From the NCBI GenBank assembly GCA_937998875.1, contig CALLBO010000041.1, positions 1 to 64,000 on the forward strand: a stretch of DNA of 64,000 nt, read 5' to 3'. The notes below the pieces were generated by a model, which worked only from the letters and a program-made list of their open reading frames with translations, ran no database searches and had not been told where the DNA came from. The position numbers were made by a program, and so were the translations under genes. The stretch is from an uncultured Granulosicoccaceae bacterium (lineage in GTDB: Bacteria > Pseudomonadota > Gammaproteobacteria > Granulosicoccales > Granulosicoccaceae). Shown piece after piece: positions 8,761-17,914 of this stretch; within the stretch, counting starts at the first letter, position 1, and every line of letters begins with the position of its first letter.

Positions 8761-9768
8761 TTAAACCCCTTGAACTTCCTGCTCAATCGCCCCAAAGATT
8801 GATTTGCCTTCTTTGTCCATCATTTCAATGCGCACTTTACTGCCGGCTTTCATAAACTCTGTTAATGGCTTTCCATTATTGATGGTTTCTATCATGCGGA
8901 TTTCGGCAATACATGAGTAACCAGCGCCACCTTCCGCGATAGGTTTGCCTGGACCGTTGTCCAGTTTGTTTGAAACAGTACCCGAACCAACAATGGTACC
9001 TGCACATAAGCTGCGCGTTTTTGCTGCATGGGAGACAAGCACGCCAAAGTCGAAAGTCATGTCGATACCGGCGTTAGCACGTCCGAATGGTTCACCGTTG
9101 TAGTCGACTGACAAAGGCAGGTGCACTTTGCCGTCACGCCACGCATCACCCAGTTCATCAGGACTGACTGCAACGGGTGAGAAAGCAGACGATGGTTTTG
9201 AATGTACAAAGCCAAAGCCCTTGCCGAGTTCAGGGGGTATAAGGTTTCGTAGTGAAACATCGTTAACCAGCATAATAAGACGGACGGCTTGTAGTGCAGT
9301 TTCGGTGCTCGCACCCATTGGTACATCATCAACTACTACTGCAACTTCGCCTTCCATATCGAGGCCATAACCTTCATCCGTAATAACTATCGGTGCGCGA
9401 GGTGCAAGAAATGTATCCGAACCACCCTGATACATGAGCGGGTCAGTCCAGAAGCTCTCAGGCATTTCAGCACCACGTGCGCGCCTTACCAGCTCTACGT
9501 GATTTACATAGGCGGAACCATCCAGCCATTGAAAGGCGCGGGGTAGTGGCGACAATGCTTCACGCTCATGAAAGCGCTGAATTGGTTGAAAACCGCGCTC
9601 CAAAGAGTCGGCTACTCGGCCAAGCCGTGGCCCACAGACAGCCCAGTTATCTAGTGCAGACTGGAGTGTTGGTGCAATATGACCTACAGCCGAGCATTGC
9701 GTTAGATCTTTTGATACCACCACCAGTACGCCATCACGGCTGCCGTTGTCGAGAGTCGCTAACTTCAT
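8761..9768 (-). CDS. Fumarylacetoacetate hydrolase family protein
   Basis: The 335-residue enzyme belongs to the FAA hydrolase fold, which hydrolyses or hydrates beta-diketo acids such as fumarylacetoacetate or oxopentenedioates using a divalent metal. The signature is the acidic metal cluster in Y-G-L-D-M-E-G-E-V-A (residues about 134-143), followed by a conserved V-N-D-V-S-L-R-N segment and the glycine-rich G-S-G-T-V-S-N strand. The length and N-terminal domain resemble the bacterial fumarylacetoacetase-like group annotated in tyrosine/homogentisate breakdown, but no hmgA or maiA is near, so the substrate is open. AGGAC precedes the ATG. An inverted repeat about 90 bases upstream could be its operator. 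Confidence 0.85.
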   Translation of the reverse strand: MKLATLDNGSRDGVLVVVSKDLTQCSAVGHIAPTLQSALDNWAVCGPRLGRVADSLERGFQPIQRFHEREALSPLPRAFQWLDGSAYVNHVELVRRARGAEMPESFWTDPLMYQGGSDTFLAPRAPIVITDEGYGLDMEGEVAVVVDDVPMGASTETALQAVRLIMLVNDVSLRNLIPPELGKGFGFVHSKPSSAFSPVAVSPDELGDAWRDGKVHLPLSVDYNGEPFGRANAGIDMTFDFGVLVSHAAKTRSLCAGTIVGSGTVSNKLDNGPGKPIAEGGAGYSCIAEIRMIETINNGKPLTEFMKAGSKVRIEMMDKEGKSIFGAIEQEVQGV

Positions 9769-10148
9769 TGTTTTAGTCCTGACGCTTATTGTTGTTGATC
9801 ATTGAGTCGATCTTTTTGTCGCGGCAAATAGAGCAGGCGGCGCGAACATTCCGGCTGTTATGCACAATATCATAACAGGCTGTGTCTATGCCCAACAAAG
9901 GAGGTATGTTGTTGTGTTCCGATTATAGAAGAAAGCGTAGTTTGCGGAAATTCGATCTCTATTTGCGTTAAAGAAATCGAGAATCATCGTAACGCATGCG
10001 CTGATTGAGATTCAATTTTTATACGGTAATTCACTTGTTTCTTGTAGTTGATGGCTAGAATTTATTCAGGTATCTTTGGAATTAAATGTAATGACAAATA
10101 AAATAAATAACTATAGAATATCCGTGTCTACCTGGAGGAAGTATAAAG
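9769..10148. promoter_or_regulatory. Divergent intergenic region with an inverted repeat
   Basis: This 380-bp gap separates the divergent hydrolase and lipoprotein genes. CTGTTATG (9855-9862) and CATAACAG (9871-9878) form a perfect 8-bp inverted repeat with an 8-base centre, the size of a dimeric repressor site. The right half is AT-rich and must hold the lipoprotein promoter; GGAGGAAG precedes that gene's start. No other gene is visible. Confidence 0.35.
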
Positions 10149-12119
10149 ATGAAAAATCGAAGTTATCACATCAGTACCAGATTAAAAGTCGTTGTTACTC
10201 TTCTAGCCTCAGTGCTTATTGCCGGGTGTGGTGGAGGGGGTGAAAGCAGTGTAGCGGAAACCACGGGTATAAACCGGTCCATTTCCAGTACAGGTTCAAC
10301 TGCAAGTTTCACCCGGACTGAGGTAAATGGTGGCGGTGTCAGTGAGGAGGTATCAGTAGATGGTGAGTGGGCGGTAGCAGGCGCCGCAAACCGGTTTATT
10401 GGTGATCAGATTTTTCGGCTGATAGACAAAAACTGGGTTGAGTATCAACCACAGTCCTGGGAGTTTTCCCTGGGATTACTGGATGATGACGGACGACTAA
10501 TCTCCATTGAAGGAGCTGATTTTGTCGTGCGTGAGTTTAATGGATCAGATTGGCGCGAGACATCACGTGGCGCGGGAATCGCCGAGGACATCGACACTGC
10601 AGATCTGGCTGTCGATGGTAATAGATTACTGATCGCTAGAAATGACACATCTGAAGTTGAAATTTATGAATTGGCAGCCGGGGTGTGGTCGCTATCAACC
10701 AGTATTGCGTACGAGCAGGACCGTTTCGGGAGCGGTCTTGCATTCGATATTTCAGGTGACAGAATTGTTATCGCGTCATCTAGAAAAGGCGACATCCCAA
10801 CAGCTGACTGGGAGATGTTTAGCAATACTGGTGAAGCCACTGTTTATAGGAACACGGGTGTTCAGTGGGAAGTGGAAGCAGTATTTAATAACCAAACGCG
10901 AGATATTGAAGGTGGTTATGTTGGTGGCAATGTTGCCATTGACGGTAATCGACTGGTCATTACGTCACAAACCTCCCGGTCAATTCACTTCGGCAATATT
11001 TATCGTTACAACGGTAATTCATGGGTATCGGAATCAAGAATGACAGGCGTCGGTTATGTCGGGTTTGTTAGTGATCCGTTTGCGCTGCCCTATGCCGGTG
11101 TAGAAATAGAGGGGAGCCGGGCGGTTATTACCACCAGTGAGACGGTTGAGCTATATAACCGTTCTGGTAATAACTGGAGTTCCGCCGGTGATGTAGCAGT
11201 TAGTTTCGAAACGGAGAACGGCTTTTGGCTCCGGAGGTATCAAGCTGATTTTGATGGTGACCGTTTAATCGTAAGCAGTTGGTTTGACTACGATCAATGC
11301 CCGAGTCCCCCGATCTTTGGCTGTGGTATTCAAGTGCCAGCGTATGTTTTGGACTTAAGCGGATCGAATCAGGAGACTCAAGGATCAGCAGGTTCACTGG
11401 TTGACCTGAATCCATGGAATTTTAATGACGATTGGCCTCGAGAGAATAATCCGGGCGCGGGTACGTCACGCGGATTTATAGCAACCTATGAATGCAGCAT
11501 TGATAGCGAAGCTCCTGCAGAGTTAACCATTGATTTTAACTATGAAGGATCCGGTACCAGGATTCTTGGCTGGATGTTGACTTTTTTTGGTGATATTGAA
11601 GAGGGCAACATAGGATCGAACGGTTCGTATGCAATGAGAACAACACCGAACATTCAACCATTGCGAAACGGGCAGAGAATTCAGTTTCAAGTGTTAGTGG
11701 AAGACGCAACTTTCTTTGACAATAATTTTAATGTTCGTTGCATAACACGCGAGGGGTCCGACCCCTCAGATCCGCCGTCTGAAGACCCGGGAGTTGCTGC
11801 AGATGTTGAAGCTATCAATCAGTGGGACATAGATGGTATCAATGGTTATATAGTGACTTTTGCTTGTGCGCTTGCAACGGATGAAGACAATCTGTTTATA
11901 GACTTTAACTATACGGGTGAAAGTCGTGAAATATCCTCCTGGATGTTGACATGGATTGGTGATATCGAAAGCGGCTATCTGGCAGATGATGGTGGATTTG
12001 CAATGCGTAACGCACCATACATTCCAAACCTATCAGCGGGTGACGAGGTGCGCTTTGAGTTCTTGTCTAAAGATACGGTTTTTTCTGTAGATGATTTTGA
12101 CGTCCGGTGTGTTCAGTAG
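10149..12119 (+). CDS. Propeller lipoprotein with duplicated C-terminal domain
   Basis: A type II signal peptide ends in the lipobox L-I-A-G-C (Cys about 27) followed by a glycine run, so the 656-residue protein is probably lipid-anchored in the outer membrane or periplasm. Residues about 45-415 contain repeated strands of the pattern 'v.gdrivi.......ve.y...g..W', typical of FG-GAP-like beta-propellers. The C-terminus has two copies of a roughly 90-residue domain (about 436-540 and 555-656), each with a Cys at the start (TYEC, TFAC), the phrases I-D-F-N-Y, W-M-L-T and G-D-I-E, and a closing V-R-C. The paired cysteines probably form one disulfide per copy. GGAGGAAG gives a strong ribosome site. 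Function unknown; the architecture suggests surface binding. Confidence 0.7.
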   Translation: MKNRSYHISTRLKVVVTLLASVLIAGCGGGGESSVAETTGINRSISSTGSTASFTRTEVNGGGVSEEVSVDGEWAVAGAANRFIGDQIFRLIDKNWVEYQPQSWEFSLGLLDDDGRLISIEGADFVVREFNGSDWRETSRGAGIAEDIDTADLAVDGNRLLIARNDTSEVEIYELAAGVWSLSTSIAYEQDRFGSGLAFDISGDRIVIASSRKGDIPTADWEMFSNTGEATVYRNTGVQWEVEAVFNNQTRDIEGGYVGGNVAIDGNRLVITSQTSRSIHFGNIYRYNGNSWVSESRMTGVGYVGFVSDPFALPYAGVEIEGSRAVITTSETVELYNRSGNNWSSAGDVAVSFETENGFWLRRYQADFDGDRLIVSSWFDYDQCPSPPIFGCGIQVPAYVLDLSGSNQETQGSAGSLVDLNPWNFNDDWPRENNPGAGTSRGFIATYECSIDSEAPAELTIDFNYEGSGTRILGWMLTFFGDIEEGNIGSNGSYAMRTTPNIQPLRNGQRIQFQVLVEDATFFDNNFNVRCITREGSDPSDPPSEDPGVAADVEAINQWDIDGINGYIVTFACALATDEDNLFIDFNYTGESREISSWMLTWIGDIESGYLADDGGFAMRNAPYIPNLSAGDEVRFEFLSKDTVFSVDDFDVRCVQ

Positions 12120-12140
12120 TGACACGGCTAACTTAAACAG

Positions 12141-12169
12141 AACGGAGGCATGTGAGATCTGCCTCCGTT
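12141..12169. terminator. Bidirectional terminator between convergent genes
   Basis: AACGGAGGCA and TGCCTCCGTT form a perfect 10-bp stem with a 9-base loop, lying between two converging stop codons (12119 and 12194). Confidence 0.7.
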
Positions 12170-12193
12170 ACTGTTGTTACCCAAGGTAGTTTG

Positions 12194-12907
12194 CTACTGA
12201 CCGGCATAGAAGCAGTAGAACAAGCCGTCACCTCCGGTTCTGGGCAGATCTTCCGCGCCACATCCGGCAGAACCATGAGCAGAGTTCCATGACACCATGT
12301 GTCGGTCCTGGCTCAAACCTGCGAGGTCGTGGTGTCCGACAATGGCGGAACCTTCACCACTGCTAGTCCAACCAGAGCATGTGGTATCCCCACCTGCTGT
12401 TGAGTATTGACCCTGTGGAGTAGAACCGGTAAGGATATCGTGCTTGTTTGGCTTGTCGCCGCGTGCGTTCACAAGATTGCCACTCTCGTCCAATCCATTC
12501 TCTTTATTGATGGCGTTTGCTTCTGAGTGGAGTTCTTCTACATTGTTGGCGATTAAAACACCTTTGGCATTGTGCCATGGGCCAGTACCGATACGATCGC
12601 GTGCATCGACTCCTGAGATAACTTTCGGAGAATCGCCAGAACGGTCAATCGTTGCACTGACGCTGAGGTAAGCCTTCCAGTCAGTCAGTTTTGAGCCTGC
12701 GGCGGCGGCAAGTTTGCCGCAGTGTGCGTCTGCACCCTCAAGACCACCCAGATCAGCGCCGTTACCCGGACCTGCGCTGGTGATAAAGAAAGTCATGTCA
12801 CCATCTTGTGCGAGAACGCTGGAAGAGTAGCCGGCAACAGCAAGACCTGCTGCCAGTGCTGCAGCGGTGATCGCTACGCGTGTTTCAGAATATATACGGT
12901 TATTCAT
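12194..12907 (-). CDS. Secreted lectin-like (endostatin/C-type lectin fold) protein
   Basis: The 237-residue product has a signal peptide (cleavage near VLAQ-D, about residue 34). The mature part starts with MTFFITSAGPGNGADLGGL and has the conserved order G-A-D-A-H-C...W-K-A-Y-L-S, D-A-R-D-R-I-G-x-G-P-W, N-A-K-G-V, K-H-D-I-L-T-G, C-x-x-W-T-S, V-G-H-H-D and a final G-L-F-Y-C-F. This pattern is known from exported proteobacterial proteins usually annotated as lectins because of their C-type-lectin/endostatin-like fold. Four cysteines could form two disulfides. The ligand is unknown. It converges on the propeller lipoprotein gene. Confidence 0.6.
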   Translation of the reverse strand: MNNRIYSETRVAITAAALAAGLAVAGYSSSVLAQDGDMTFFITSAGPGNGADLGGLEGADAHCGKLAAAAGSKLTDWKAYLSVSATIDRSGDSPKVISGVDARDRIGTGPWHNAKGVLIANNVEELHSEANAINKENGLDESGNLVNARGDKPNKHDILTGSTPQGQYSTAGGDTTCSGWTSSGEGSAIVGHHDLAGLSQDRHMVSWNSAHGSAGCGAEDLPRTGGDGLFYCFYAGQ

Positions 12908-13227
12908 GTGTTTGTTCCTGAAGCCTGTTCGATTGTGAAAATCAAGAGATGGTCGCTAGCTGACACCTGTATTATTGCCAGGTATCGAGCGCTACCGGTG
13001 TGTTTGTAGTGTGATCGCCTAAGACTTTCAACGTGAAAACTCAGCCCGCATCCCACTGAAATCAAAGACATCGAAAGTAAAGAGAAGTTTCATTGTAATA
13101 TTATATGGTTCCGTTTCAGCTGATGCGGAAGTCTGCGTCACTGGAGCAGTTAGTGATAGTGTCTGTACAACATGTTAGACCGGATAGCCAAAGTATCGAC
13201 TGCACCGGCGACCAGAGATTCTCAGGA
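12908..13227. other. Divergent intergenic region, no distinct signal
   Basis: About 320 bp between the lectin-like gene and the oxidoreductase gene. An open frame runs back from the oxidoreductase to 13105 but shows no conserved sequence. Promoters for both genes must lie here; I cannot point to one. Confidence 0.4.
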
Positions 13228-14286
13228 ATGAAATATTTTTCAAAATCACAAGACACCGAGGCCGTAGGTGTTGCTTTGATTGGCGCCGGCATGATTGCAC
13301 AAAGGCATGTGGAAGCGTTGTCGGCATTGGGTGGTGACGTAAGGCTTTTGTCTATTGTTTCAAGACATCCTGATAAAGCGAGTCACCTGGCTGCGAGTTA
13401 CAAAGGTCCTGCACCTCTATTTACCAGTGACATAACCGCCGTTACTCAAAATCCTGATGTGCAGATTGCTATTGTTGCTACACCTCCAAGTGTACGCATT
13501 GGATTGATTAGATCTCTTGCCGTTGCAGGTAAACATATCCTGTTAGAAAAGCCGGTAGCACGCAATGTCGCTGAGTCCGTAGAGGTTGTCGATATTTGTG
13601 AAGGTGCTGGTGTATTACTGGGTGTGCTGTTTCAGCATCGTGTGTGGGATTCATCCTGCGAAGCAAGGCGTCTGCTGGAGACTGGTGCCCTGGGGTCTAC
13701 AGGGTATGTTGAAATTGCAGTGCCTCTGTGGCGTGAGCAATCGTACTATGACGAGCTGGATCGAGGTACGTACGCACGCGATGGTGGTGGAGTATTGATC
13801 ACGCAAGCTATTCATACGATCGATCTGGCGTTGAGTTTGACAGGTGCAGTAACTCGTGTACAGGCTATGACAGCTACCACGCCGCTCCACCAAATGGAGG
13901 CCGAAGATCTTGCGGTTGCCGGGCTCCATTTTGCTTCGGGGGCGGTTGGGTCTTTTGTCGCAAGCACTGCAGTTTATCCACATGGTAGTGAGGCTATAAC
14001 CTTGCATTGTAATAACGCTTCTTTGCGATTGGATGCTCAAGCCGTTGAGATTTCATGGCGAAATGGTGAGTCCGAAAGATATCCGTCATCGGCAACGGAT
14101 AAGACGACTGAGGTGAAGCTTAAGCACCAGTTACATCAACAGGTAATTGAAGATTTCCTTGATGCCGTGCGTAATGGCAGGAACCCGATGGTTACCGGCG
14201 CAGAAGCGCTAGAATCACATCGGCTAATTGAAGCCATTGAAAAATCTTCTCGTGATGGCCGGACCGTGAATCTTCCTGCACGTTGA
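13228..14286 (+). CDS. Gfo/Idh/MocA-family NAD(P)-dependent oxidoreductase
   Basis: The 352-residue enzyme has the N-terminal Rossmann fold typical of the family (V-A-L-I-G-A-G-M-I-A-Q-R-H, about residues 13-25), then the E-K-P-V-A segment that carries the family's catalytic/cofactor lysine, and a C-terminal alpha/beta domain with G-G-G-V-L-I-T-Q-A-I-H-T-I-D, where the His and Asp fit the usual substrate site. Members oxidise or reduce sugars, inositols and related compounds; the substrate here is unknown. I chose the ATG at 13228 because the fold begins a few residues later; the frame is open back to 13105 but that part is not conserved. The ribosome site is poor. It stands alone, followed by yjdM. 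Confidence 0.8.
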   Translation: MKYFSKSQDTEAVGVALIGAGMIAQRHVEALSALGGDVRLLSIVSRHPDKASHLAASYKGPAPLFTSDITAVTQNPDVQIAIVATPPSVRIGLIRSLAVAGKHILLEKPVARNVAESVEVVDICEGAGVLLGVLFQHRVWDSSCEARRLLETGALGSTGYVEIAVPLWREQSYYDELDRGTYARDGGGVLITQAIHTIDLALSLTGAVTRVQAMTATTPLHQMEAEDLAVAGLHFASGAVGSFVASTAVYPHGSEAITLHCNNASLRLDAQAVEISWRNGESERYPSSATDKTTEVKLKHQLHQQVIEDFLDAVRNGRNPMVTGAEALESHRLIEAIEKSSRDGRTVNLPAR

Positions 14287-14321
14287 GAATTATATTTCGT
14301 CTAGTGAAATCGGAGTAAATC

Positions 14322-14657
14322 TTGAGCGAACCCAAGTGTCCTGAATGTTCAGGGGAATATACTTATATTGATAGGGAAAAATATGTATGCCCCGAGTGTG
14401 CTCATGAATGGCTGATACTCTCACCTGCCGCTGAGGTCGATTCGGTAAGAGACTCGAATGGTAACCTATTGGTGGACGGTGATTACGTCACTGTTATAAA
14501 GGATCTGAAAGTCAAAGGGTCGTCCACGGTGGTTAAGATTGGTACAAAAATAAAGTGTGGACGAATTGACCCCGATGCAAAAGATCATGAGATTGATTGT
14601 AAGGTCTCCGGTGTGGGTGCGATGAAACTCACCGCGAAATTCACCAGAAAGGTGTAA
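14322..14657 (+). CDS. yjdM: YjdM/PhnA-like zinc-ribbon protein
   Basis: The 111-residue protein has an N-terminal zinc ribbon with two C-P-E-C pairs (C6/C9 and C23/C26) and a C-terminal beta domain with D-S-x-G-x-x-L-x-D-G-D and D-L-K-V-K-G-S-S-T-V motifs, the hallmark of YjdM (old name PhnA). Despite the old name it is not the phosphonoacetate hydrolase, and its role is unclear. The start is TTG at 14322 with GGAG about 8 bases before it. It follows the oxidoreductase gene after 35 bases and may be cotranscribed. Confidence 0.85.
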   Translation: MSEPKCPECSGEYTYIDREKYVCPECAHEWLILSPAAEVDSVRDSNGNLLVDGDYVTVIKDLKVKGSSTVVKIGTKIKCGRIDPDAKDHEIDCKVSGVGAMKLTAKFTRKV

Positions 14658-14826
14658 TGCTTTGGCGCAGGGTTGATGCGGGGCTGGACTGGATAGAAGT
14701 TATTTGAGTCTCGTCATGACATCACTGTTGTGCTGGTATAATTGCTGTCTTAACATAGTACGATAATACCTTTTGGATCCAGAGTGCCCGGGTAAAGACA
14801 AATGTATTGTTTGATGAACTGACAAA

Positions 14827-15576
14827 ATGCGCATAATAATATCTCTTCTTGCATTGACTGCGCTGCTGTCCTTTACGGCTACGGCGCAGGATGTTTCAAG
14901 CTATAAGGTTCTTGAAACTGTAGATCATAACACCAGCTACTTTACACAGGGTCTGGAAGTGTCTGAAGGTTTGATGTTTGAATCCGCAGGCCAGTATGGT
15001 AAGTCCAGAATTCGCAAGTATCGCCCGTCTGGCGATAAGACGCTGTTGGAAGAGCCAATAGATGAGGAGTATTTTGCTGAAGGACTAACCCTGTTTGGTG
15101 ATGAGCTGTTCCTGCTGACCTGGCAGAAGGAAACCGCTTTTGTATTTGATGCAGATAACCTAAAAATAAAACGTGAGCTCAGCTATTCGGGTGAGGGCTG
15201 GGGCCTGACGAGTAGCACTACGCAACTCATCATGAGTGATGGTAGTGATACGATTTACTTCCGCAATCCTGATTCGTTTCAGATAGAAAGAGAAATACAG
15301 GTACGTAGCGGGCCACACTCGGTACGCCGCCTTAACGAGCTGGAATTCGCCGAAGGTTATCTATGGGCTAATATCTGGCATAGCCCGGTGATTGTCAAAA
15401 TAAATCCATCTACCGGTAATGTCACTAACTACTACGATTTTAGTGAGCTGGTAAGAAAGCACTCAACAGGACAAGATGAAAAAGTTCTGAATGGGATTGC
15501 CTATGATGCGGAAAAGAAGGCCTATTGGGTGACGGGAAAGTTATGGCCAAAACGCTATCTGGTAGAATTTGAGTAG
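14827..15576 (+). CDS. Glutaminyl-peptide cyclotransferase (plant/bacterial type), secreted
   Basis: The 249-residue protein has a signal peptide (residues 1-20, cleavage after ATAQ) and then a five-bladed-propeller type glutamine cyclotransferase. Diagnostic features are F-T-Q-G-L-E (about residues 40-45), the E-S-A-G-Q-Y-G-x-S-x-I-R strand, the Y-F-A-E-G-L-T repeat, E-G-W-G-L-T, and the closing L-N-G-I-A-Y-D-x-x-K-x-x-Y-W-V-T-G-K-x-W. Such enzymes cyclise N-terminal Gln to pyroglutamate in the periplasm. A glutathione-acting gamma-glutamyltranspeptidase lies on the other side of the repeat pair, but in opposite orientation. Confidence 0.9.
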   Translation: MRIIISLLALTALLSFTATAQDVSSYKVLETVDHNTSYFTQGLEVSEGLMFESAGQYGKSRIRKYRPSGDKTLLEEPIDEEYFAEGLTLFGDELFLLTWQKETAFVFDADNLKIKRELSYSGEGWGLTSSTTQLIMSDGSDTIYFRNPDSFQIEREIQVRSGPHSVRRLNELEFAEGYLWANIWHSPVIVKINPSTGNVTNYYDFSELVRKHSTGQDEKVLNGIAYDAEKKAYWVTGKLWPKRYLVEFE

Positions 15577-15655
15577 CAGGCTTTGTTTTGGTCAGTAATT
15601 TAGTAGGCATGGTAATGCGGTGCATGGCTGCCACACAGTCCCATACCCTTTTTTA

Positions 15656-15868
15656 ACGTAGGGGGGATAAGCTCATCTGGTGTCAAAAAGAGGCTCACAA
15701 CCTCTAGTTTGAACAGTGTCAGTGCATACACGAGTCCAACGCGCATCCACCAAGCCATGCTCACCAGTGACAGTGTGGATGTGCTTTGAGACTGTTCAAG
15801 TATCAGTAGCATGCGCAATTTATGGTTTTTGCGGCATTGGTGGATGCGCAAGCTTATCCCCCCTACGT
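15656..15868. repeat. REP-like inverted-repeat doublet, copy A (213 bp)
   Basis: The element starts ACGTAGGGGGGATAAGC and ends with GCTTATCCCCCCTACGT, a perfect 17-base terminal inverted repeat. Inside are GCGCATCCACCA and TTGGTGGATGCGC, the other halves of the two REP-like units, separated by a variable 70-80 bp core. It lies between two converging genes (glutaminyl cyclase and ggt). No target duplication is evident and it encodes no protein. Confidence 0.85.
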
Positions 15869-15959
15869 GTGCGGTTCGTTAAGCTAGCGTCGCCAGGCTA
15901 ATTTTACGAGGTAATGCCTGCAATGTAGTGTCTGAACGCTAAGATGTCATATAAATTCA

Positions 15960-16172
15960 ACGTAGGGGGGATAAGCTCATCCAGGGTCACAGTGGACTCA
16001 CAACCTCAAGTTTGAACGGTATCAGTTCATACACTACTCCAACGCGCATCCACCAATTCCATGCTCATCAGTGACATGGTGGATGCGCTCTAAGACTGTT
16101 CAAGTATCAATAGTGTGCGCAATTAATGGTTTTGCCTCAATTGGTGGATGCGCAAGCTTATCCCCCCTACGT
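15960..16172. repeat. REP-like inverted-repeat doublet, copy B (213 bp)
   Basis: This has exactly the same length and ends as copy A, in the same orientation, 91 bp further on. Much of the interior is shared (for example CTCACAACCTC.AGTTTGAAC and ACTGTTCAAGTATCA), so A and B are close relatives. It ends 26 bp from the stop codon of ggt. Confidence 0.85.
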
Positions 16173-16198
16173 ATTTGGATGGAGTAAGCCGGAATCAA

Positions 16199-17914
16199 CT
16201 AGAAACCTGCAGCGATACCTTCCCTTCGTGAATCGGCGGCGCCATGTATTTTGCCGTCTTGAATGGCAATTGCATGCAGCCCGGAATTCAGTCCCCGTAC
16301 GTTGATTTCATGCCCAAGCGCTTCCAGTTCGGATTGAAGGTCCAGTGCGGTTGTTCCTTCCTCAAGGTCGGTTTTACCGTTTCGGTTTACGACGTGTGGC
16401 ATATCAATCGCTGCCTGCAGATCCATCTCCCAGTCGAGAATTGCGATAACTTTCTGTGTCACGTAGTTGATGATTCTTGAGCCGCCGGGGGATCCAATTG
16501 CCAGCATCGGTTTGCCATCCTTGAACACCATGGTAGGAGACATAGAAGAGCGTGGCCGCTTTCCACCTTCAACACGATTGGCTACCGGCTTGCCGTCTTT
16601 CATATCTTTGAATGAGAAATCAGTCAGCTCATTGTTTAACAGAAATCCATTGGTCATTACCCGTGATCCGAAGCCGGTTTCTATGGTGGTTGTCATCGAG
16701 ATAATATTTCCGAATTGATCAACAATGGAGAAGTGTGATGTGCCTTCACGTTCTGGCTGGAGGTCGGCCGCAAAGTTGAGTGCGTCTTCGCTTGGGGGTG
16801 AACCGGCTTCTGCTTTTCCCATGCTGGTCGCAGGATCAATCAATGAAGCGCGTTCTGACAGATAGGTTTTGTCCAGTAAACCTTCTGGCATACTGACGAA
16901 GTCGGAGTCTGCCATGTACATACCTCTATCGGCGTAGGCGAGTTTTGCAGCTTCGATGTATAAGTGCCAGGCTTCTGCTGTTGGGCCTATTGACGGTAGG
17001 TCGTGGTTGCTTAACAGCGTTAGTATTTGACCCATCGTGAGTCCACCAGAGGTGGGTGGACCCATACCGCACACATCGTAAGCCCGATATGGCACACAAA
17101 CGGGTTCGCGTTCAACTACCGTGTAGTTAGCAAGATCATCAAGTGTCATCTCACCGGGGTTGGTTTCGGTCTGAACCGCAGCAACGATGTCCTTTGCAAT
17201 TTGGCCGGTATAAAACGGAGCTGATCCGTTGATAGCTATACTTCGCAGCGTACGTGCAAAGTTATCATTGGTTAGATAGCTACCGGCCGCCAGAGCTGTA
17301 CCGTCGTCTTTGAAGAAGTAGTCACGGGTCGACTCAAACATATCCAGTTTGCGTTCCTTGGCGCTTTCTATCGAGGTAGATAAACGTGGCGAGACTTTGA
17401 AGCCTTCTCTGGCTTTGCTTATAGCGGGCTCTAAAAGGTCAGACCATTCCTGATTACCGAACTGACCATGCACGTGTTCTAGCAGCTTTAGCGTGCCTGG
17501 TACGCCGACTGACCGACCACCTACCACTGCGTCCCACCATTTTAGCGGTTCGCCATCAGCATCTTGAAAGTAGGCAGGAGTAGCAGAGGCGGGCGCTTTC
17601 TCACGTCCGTCGAACGTGCTTAGCTTTGCCTCGGTAGCATCCCAATAAAGTATGAATGCGCCACCGCCAATACCCGAAGACTGTGGCTCTACCAGATTCA
17701 GCATCATTTGTACGGCAACCGCAGCATCGGCAGCCGTTCCTCCAACTGCTAGCACATCAACTCCCGCTTGTACCGCGTGTGGATTGGCTGCAGACACCAT
17801 GGCTGTGTCTGTTGTGACGGTAGCGCGTGGCATAGGCTGAGTTTGGGTTGAGTCTGCAGTAACGGCAGCAGGGATGCCCAATGCTGCGAGTAATAGCACC
17901 GTGTGAGTACGCAT
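16199..17914 (-). CDS. ggt: Gamma-glutamyltranspeptidase precursor
   Basis: The 571-residue periplasmic enzyme hydrolyses or transfers gamma-glutamyl groups, mainly from glutathione. It has a signal peptide (1-20, cleavage after VTA), the N-terminal A-D-A-A-V-A-V-Q and G-I-G-G-G-A-F motifs, and R104 in F-D-G-R-E-K-A-P (substrate carboxylate contact in the family). Self-cleavage and catalysis depend on the Thr in G-T-S-H-F-S-I-V-D (T392), which starts the small subunit; the later R-P-R-S-S-M-S-P-T and G-S-P-G-G-S-R-I-I motifs complete the active site. Length is normal. AAAGGAGAGG precedes the ATG. Repeat copy B sits at its 3' end. Confidence 0.95.
   Translation of the reverse strand: MRTHTVLLLAALGIPAAVTADSTQTQPMPRATVTTDTAMVSAANPHAVQAGVDVLAVGGTAADAAVAVQMMLNLVEPQSSGIGGGAFILYWDATEAKLSTFDGREKAPASATPAYFQDADGEPLKWWDAVVGGRSVGVPGTLKLLEHVHGQFGNQEWSDLLEPAISKAREGFKVSPRLSTSIESAKERKLDMFESTRDYFFKDDGTALAAGSYLTNDNFARTLRSIAINGSAPFYTGQIAKDIVAAVQTETNPGEMTLDDLANYTVVEREPVCVPYRAYDVCGMGPPTSGGLTMGQILTLLSNHDLPSIGPTAEAWHLYIEAAKLAYADRGMYMADSDFVSMPEGLLDKTYLSERASLIDPATSMGKAEAGSPPSEDALNFAADLQPEREGTSHFSIVDQFGNIISMTTTIETGFGSRVMTNGFLLNNELTDFSFKDMKDGKPVANRVEGGKRPRSSMSPTMVFKDGKPMLAIGSPGGSRIINYVTQKVIAILDWEMDLQAAIDMPHVVNRNGKTDLEEGTTALDLQSELEALGHEINVRGLNSGLHAIAIQDGKIHGAADSRREGIAAGF

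Noticed and set aside
13105-13227. N-terminal extension of the Gfo/Idh/MocA protein
   Set aside because: The extra 41 codons show no family similarity and the Rossmann fold begins right after the internal ATG.
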